A stretch of DNA of 64,000 nt from an uncultured Lachnospiraceae bacterium. GTDB taxonomy: Bacteria > Bacillota > Clostridia > Lachnospirales > Lachnospiraceae. Below are positions 60,708 through 64,000 of the stretch, in pieces. A program made the position numbers and the translations under genes. Numbering within the stretch: the stretch's first letter is position 1; the number at the start of each line of letters is the position of its first letter. The DNA lies in contig CADBNF010000032.1 in NCBI GenBank assembly GCA_902796005.1, positions 62,001 through 126,000 on the forward strand, read 5' to 3'. Below the pieces are notes generated by a model. That model ran no database searches. It saw only the letters and a list, made by a program, of their open reading frames with translations, and was not told where the DNA came from.

Positions 60708-61937
60708 TTATTCACCGGTCATGATTTCCGCCCAGTCAAATACAAACTGGGCCGCAACCGCCGCGCCTGTCCAGATTTTTTCTTCATTGACGATAAACCG
60801 GTTGTTGTGGTTTGGGTACATGGGGGTACCGTCCTCAAAGGCCTGGCTGTGGTTGAAGTGCACGGCGGGCAGAATATCCGTAAAATAGGAAAAATCATCC
60901 CCGGCGAAAATGGGCTTTACCGCTTTATAAATGTGTTCCTCTCCCACGATCTTTGCCGCGGAAAGGCGGAACTGCTTCATCATGGCCTTGTCCACCTTAA
61001 CCTCGCTGCCCACAGAGGAGGTATACTCCAGCTTTCCCTTAAGGGCTGCAGCCGTGGCTTCGCAGATTTCTCCGATTCTTTTCAGGATTTCCTCGCCCAG
61101 CTCCTTGCGCAGCGTACGCACGGTACCGGCGATGAAGGCCTCCTCGGGTACAATATTGAAGGAATTGCCGCCGGATATCTGGCAGATGGAAAGCACCGCC
61201 GGATCATTCGGATCCTTCTCCCTGGTCATGACGGCCTGAACCTGCAGCACAGCGGAGGCCGCCATATAAATCGGGTCAATACCCAGATGGGGAGACATGC
61301 CGCCGTGGGTGGCTTTCCCCTTAAATACCGCCTTGAAGGAGCCGACACAGGCCGCAACGGGGATATCCTCGAAGTAGCCGATGCTGCCGCAGGGGAATTC
61401 GGGCATGGCATCGCCGGGCACAGCCGCATGGAAGCCGACGATACAGTCCACCTTCGGATTTTCCAGAACGCCTTCCTTTATCATCAGCTTTGCGCCGCAG
61501 TCCACCTCCTCCGCCGGCTGGAATATCAGCTTGACGTCGGTTTCCAGGAGGTCCCGGTGGTCATACAGAAGCTTTGCGGCTCCCAGGACGATGGCCACAT
61601 GGGTATCATGGCCGCAGGCATGCATGTTGCCGTTTTCCGCCCTGAAAGGAAGGTCCGTCATCTCCCGGATGGGAAGGGCGTCACAGTCCGCGCGAAGGGC
61701 AATACAGTGGTCGTGGCTTTTTCCGTGGATAAGCGCCGTTACACCTGCCCCTTCCAGCATCAGGGAAATATCCTCTGAGGGGATGCCGATGGCTTCCAGC
61801 TCTCTTACAATGACCTTCGCGGTCCGGAAGGTGGTCAGGCCGGTTTCCGCAATCTGATGGATCTCGCGGCGTACCCGGACCATATCGGGCTGTATCGTCT
61901 GCGCTTCCCGGATAAGCATATTGTTGTCTGCCGTCAT
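60708..61937 (-). CDS. M20 family metallo-amidohydrolase
   Basis: A 409-residue enzyme of the M20D peptidase/amidohydrolase group. RREIHQIAETGLTTFRTAK, HACGHDTHVAIVLGAAKLL and LIFQPAEEVDCGAKLMIKEG provide the metal ligands, and GKATHGGMSPHLGIDPI the dimerisation lid. Relatives remove acyl groups from amino acids (hippurate hydrolase, N-acetyldiaminopimelate deacetylase, IAA-amino acid hydrolase). Which one applies cannot be told by eye. AGGAGGGCCTCT precedes the ATG. Monocistronic with its own promoter. Confidence 0.88.
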   Translation of the reverse strand: MTADNNMLIREAQTIQPDMVRVRREIHQIAETGLTTFRTAKVIVRELEAIGIPSEDISLMLEGAGVTALIHGKSHDHCIALRADCDALPIREMTDLPFRAENGNMHACGHDTHVAIVLGAAKLLYDHRDLLETDVKLIFQPAEEVDCGAKLMIKEGVLENPKVDCIVGFHAAVPGDAMPEFPCGSIGYFEDIPVAACVGSFKAVFKGKATHGGMSPHLGIDPIYMAASAVLQVQAVMTREKDPNDPAVLSICQISGGNSFNIVPEEAFIAGTVRTLRKELGEEILKRIGEICEATAAALKGKLEYTSSVGSEVKVDKAMMKQFRLSAAKIVGEEHIYKAVKPIFAGDDFSYFTDILPAVHFNHSQAFEDGTPMYPNHNNRFIVNEEKIWTGAAVAAQFVFDWAEIMTGE

Positions 61938-61987
61938 AGAGGCCCTCCTATAACGAATTAATAATTATTCGTGAATATTCCGGATAA

Positions 61988-62023
61988 AGTATACCTCTTT
62001 TTTGCCCTGCTGTCCATGCAGGG
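61988..62023 (-). promoter_or_regulatory. Promoter of the M20 gene with palindrome over the -35 box
   Basis: Minus-strand TGGACA (62011-62016), 17-base spacer, TATACT (61988-61993). CCCTGC-TGTCCAT-GCAGGG (62005-62023) is a 6-bp inverted repeat centred on the -35 hexamer, a possible repressor site. Confidence 0.6.
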
Positions 62024-62055
62024 GAAGCTTTTTTAGGCAAAACCGGCGGGATGAA

Positions 62056-62084
62056 TTGCATTTCTTTCACTGCTATGCTATCGT
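62056..62084 (+). promoter_or_regulatory. Possible promoter of the 2-hydroxyacid dehydrogenase gene
   Basis: TTGCAT (62056-62061), 17-base spacer, TATCGT (62079-62084); divergent from the M20 promoter. The -10 match is weak. Confidence 0.4.
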
Positions 62085-62142
62085 AAATCCAGAGGATATT
62101 TTGCTTGCCGGCTCTGCCGCGGGTCCGTAAGGAGGAAATACG

Positions 62143-63126
62143 ATGAATATTCTGGTTATGGGAAAAGAAGATCGTCTGAAGCATTATACGGAAGAAGCCG
62201 TCTGGTCCGGCCACCGGCTGACCTTTGTGGATGCCCAGGCAGCGCCTGAAGAAATTATGCGCTGCGGTCACGATGCGGAGGTACTGCTTATCGATGCCAT
62301 GGGCACCTTTTCCGCCGAAGAAATGGACGCGATGCCCCGGCTTCGTCTTATTCACTCCGAGGGCGTGGGCTTCCAGGGGGTGGATACGGCTGCCGCGAAG
62401 GAAAGAAATATCTATGTCTGCAACTGCAAGGGGGCAAATGCCTCCGCCGTTGCCGAGCAGACGCTTCTGCTGATGCTTGCCTGTCTGAGAAATACCGTTA
62501 ACTGCCACGAAGCCGTCCTGGCGGGCAGACAGATAACGGTGAAGGAAAACTATATGAAAACCGGCTCCATCCGGGAGCTTTCGGACTGTGTGATCGGTTT
62601 TATCGGCTTCGGGGATATAGCCAGAAAGGCCGCAGCCCTGGCCGCCGCCTTCGGCGCAAAATGCTGCTACTATGACCTCTTCCGGGCACCGGCAGAGCTG
62701 GAAGCCGGTGCGGAAAAACTCCCCCTTGAGGAGGTACTGGCCAAAGCGGATATTATTTCCCTGCATCTTCCGGTGACAGCCGAAACAAAGGATTTCGCCA
62801 ATGCAGGCTTCTTCGAGAAGGCTAAGGACGGCACCATCCTCATCAATACCGCCAGGGGCGAGCTTGTGGATACCGATGCACTGATTAAAGCCATGCAGAG
62901 CGGAAAAATCGCCATGGCCGGCCTGGACTGCATCGCAGGCGAACCGGTAAAAAGCGACAACCCGCTTCTTCAGGCACCGGAAGAGATAAAAAACCGGCTG
63001 ATTCTCTCACCCCATATCGCCGGTATAACCGGTTCCTCCTTTGCCCGTTCATACGGTATCTTCTGGAGCAATGTAGACCGGCTTTCCAAAGGGGAAAGGC
63101 CGGACTGTGTGGTCAACGGACTGTAA
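62143..63126 (+). CDS. D-isomer-specific 2-hydroxyacid dehydrogenase
   Basis: A 327-residue NAD(P)-dependent enzyme. The Rossmann motif IGFIGFGDIARKA has glycines 152, 155 and 157; LINTARGELVDTDALIKAMQSGKIAMAGLD contains the catalytic arginine region and LSPHIAGIT the catalytic histidine. Relatives include phosphoglycerate, glyoxylate and lactate dehydrogenases; the substrate is not clear. AAGGAGGAAATACG precedes the ATG. It lies alone, with a terminator behind. Confidence 0.9.
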   Translation: MNILVMGKEDRLKHYTEEAVWSGHRLTFVDAQAAPEEIMRCGHDAEVLLIDAMGTFSAEEMDAMPRLRLIHSEGVGFQGVDTAAAKERNIYVCNCKGANASAVAEQTLLLMLACLRNTVNCHEAVLAGRQITVKENYMKTGSIRELSDCVIGFIGFGDIARKAAALAAAFGAKCCYYDLFRAPAELEAGAEKLPLEEVLAKADIISLHLPVTAETKDFANAGFFEKAKDGTILINTARGELVDTDALIKAMQSGKIAMAGLDCIAGEPVKSDNPLLQAPEEIKNRLILSPHIAGITGSSFARSYGIFWSNVDRLSKGERPDCVVNGL

Positions 63127-63134
63127 ATACAGAT

Positions 63135-63172
63135 AAAAAAGCCGCCCGGAAAGCACCGGACGGCTTTTTTTT
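63135..63172. terminator. Bidirectional terminator after the dehydrogenase gene
   Basis: AAAAAAGCCG-C-CCGG-AAAGCA-CCGG-A-CGGCTTTTTTTTT: 9-bp stem (63141-63149 with 63156-63164) with one C-A mismatch, A tract before and nine T after. It serves the dehydrogenase (plus) and the convergent lipoprotein gene (minus). Confidence 0.88.
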
Positions 63173-63189
63173 TATGAATCGTAACAGAA

Positions 63190-63714
63190 TCAGTCTACCG
63201 TAATCTGGCTGGCATAGTTCATGAATTTCGGCAGGTAGGTTGCTTCATTCTTGCTCAGGCAGGCGAAGGAAACCACCCAGAAGCAGTTCGTTCCCTGCTT
63301 GACGGTGCTGTAATAGAAGAAATCATTTCCATCAATGGTGCGGTTATAGGTAACATACAGGTTGCCGTATTCATCCTTCTGGAAGGCATCCGTCAGCCCG
63401 TTGCCCTGCTGTACAAAGCCGGCGTAATCCTCGAGGGTAACATCATTGATATCATAGCCAAGGCTTGCGAAAAGCTCTGCATCCTCGCGGATACCGGACA
63501 TCATGAATTTGTCACCGTTGGTGTAGAAGGCCTGGAAACCATCCTGTTCTTCGGTTTCACCCTTGGGCAGCTGGACCGTAAGGTCTTCGAAGGTATAGGA
63601 CTGAAGCTTTTCCTCTTTGGATCCGGAACCGGAGCCGCCGCCACAGGCTGCAAGGGATGCTGCCGTAATCACACAAAGGGCTGCGGCCAGTAATTTCTTT
63701 GTTAGTTTTTTCAT
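63190..63714 (-). CDS. Small lipoprotein of unknown function
   Basis: A 174-residue secreted lipoprotein. MKKLTKKLLAAALCVITAASLAAC has a classic signal peptide with lipobox LAAC (Cys24), followed by a Gly/Ser-rich linker. The rest (YTFEDLTVQLPKGETEEQDGFQAFYTNGDKFM) looks like the alpha-beta fold of many small PsbP/DcrB-like lipoproteins, but I assign no function. AAGAAGGAG precedes the ATG. It follows the S1-domain gene, behind a hairpin. Confidence 0.8.
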   Translation of the reverse strand: MKKLTKKLLAAALCVITAASLAACGGGSGSGSKEEKLQSYTFEDLTVQLPKGETEEQDGFQAFYTNGDKFMMSGIREDAELFASLGYDINDVTLEDYAGFVQQGNGLTDAFQKDEYGNLYVTYNRTIDGNDFFYYSTVKQGTNCFWVVSFACLSKNEATYLPKFMNYASQITVD

Positions 63715-63736
63715 GTTTTCTCCTTCTTATCCTTAA

Positions 63737-63762
63737 ATGCCCCGGAAGTATCCGGGGCATTG
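63737..63762 (-). terminator. Hairpin between S1-domain gene and lipoprotein gene
   Basis: Minus-strand AATGCCCCGG-ATACTT-CCGGGGCATT, a perfect 10-bp stem followed only by TAAGG. It may end the S1-domain transcript or protect its 3' end; with no U tract, read-through into the lipoprotein gene is possible. No separate promoter for that gene was seen. Confidence 0.5.
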
Positions 63763-63778
63763 CTTAACAGTATTCGCT

Positions 63779-64000
63779 TTATTCCTCTGCGGGCGCTTCC
63801 TCTGCAGGAGCTTCTGCATCCTCAGCAGGTTCGTCCTCATAGTCATCAGCATACTCTTCATCTTCATAATAAAGATCATCGTCTGCTGCAGGAACGTCCA
63901 CCTTCTTCATGGAAAGGGAAATCTTGCGGCCTTCTTCGTTGAAGTCAACGACCTTAACGGTAACGATCTGGTTGATCTCCAGAACATCGGAGGGCTTCTC
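63779..64000 (-). CDS. S1 RNA-binding domain protein, C-terminal part (cut by window edge)
   Basis: The minus-strand frame entering at 64000 reads EKPSDVLEINQIVTVKVVDF and NEEGRKISLSMKKVDV, the last strands of an S1 domain, and then a very acidic tail (DDDLYYEDEEYADDYEDE... APAEE) ending at TAA 63779. This resembles the C-terminus of ribosomal protein S1-like or RpsA/IspH-linked proteins of Clostridia. Only 73 codons are visible, so the full identity is open; polynucleotide phosphorylase is a less likely alternative because of the sequence just before the tail. Confidence 0.7.
   Translation of the reverse strand, partial: EKPSDVLEINQIVTVKVVDFNEEGRKISLSMKKVDVPAADDDLYYEDEEYADDYEDEPAEDAEAPAEEAPAEE

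Noticed and set aside
1..64000. Insertion sequences, prophage, tRNA or rRNA genes
   Set aside because: No transposase, integrase, phage structural gene, tRNA cloverleaf or rRNA segment was recognised on either strand.

Overview
The window is chromosomal DNA from a Gram-positive, spore-lineage Clostridia, most likely a member of Lachnospiraceae. The signs are strong AAGGAGG ribosome binding sites, GerW/YtfJ, FakA, RecU, a HisZ-dependent short HisG, a clostridial-type single-chain PurL, a free-standing AICAR transformylase beside a PurO-like IMP cyclohydrolase, and a Rne/Rng gene next to the TIGR03960/TIGR03936 radical SAM pair. Assignment to family is inference. No tRNA, rRNA, intact insertion sequence, prophage or CRISPR array was seen. 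Most of the window is dense core metabolism on the minus strand.

Layout. 1-2540: end of an MFS transporter gene, then an AT-rich module (DUF2812 protein, PadR regulator, membrane-anchored protein) with a palindromic double operator in front and a perfect 34-bp inverted repeat behind. 2543-8000: a probable catabolic operon of beta-helix protein, glycyl radical enzyme and nitroreductase-like protein. 8000-10450: NUDIX hydrolase, TtcA-like enzyme, AEC transporter. 10460-19426: hisZ-hisG-hisD-hisB-hisIE, followed by the two radical SAM genes and RNase G, probably one transcript. 19423-21673: rluA-type pseudouridine synthase, lepB, recU. 21700-33282: a purine operon purE-purC-purF-purM-purN-purO-AICARFT-purD-purL behind a ZTP riboswitch. 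33284-36224: guaB and an rRNA m5C methyltransferase. 36250-42721: gls24-type gene, fakA, recG, mgsA-like, rsmD, coaD, coiled-coil protein. 42867-43187: rpmB. 43194-52910: ruvA-ruvB-zapA-U32-ftsW/rodA-pbp-unknown-DUF2953-gerW-SPFH. 52911-54783: YprB-like nuclease and an enoyl-CoA hydratase family gene. 54793-60685: Suv3-like helicase, two lipoproteins and two zinc-ribbon proteins. 60708-64000: M20 amidohydrolase, 2-hydroxyacid dehydrogenase, lipoprotein and the C-terminus of an S1-domain protein.

How genes work together. The purine operon covers nearly the whole route to IMP except purB and purK. It starts with a ZTP-sensing leader whose terminator overlaps the aptamer, so it should be switched on when 10-formyl-tetrahydrofolate is short and ZMP/ZTP builds up; guaB just upstream takes IMP towards GMP. 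The histidine operon lacks hisC, hisH, hisA and hisF, which must lie elsewhere. The ruvA-to-SPFH block combines recombination, division, wall synthesis and spore-associated genes.

The most unusual items are a PurF without its N-terminal cysteine, a glycyl radical enzyme of unknown substrate paired with a cytoplasmic beta-helix protein, an MgsA-like protein with altered active-site residues, an RNase G without the zinc-link region, and a 27-bp tandem repeat with a palindromic core inside a radical SAM gene. I did not find a convincing wholly new system; the glycyl radical operon is the best candidate for undescribed biochemistry.
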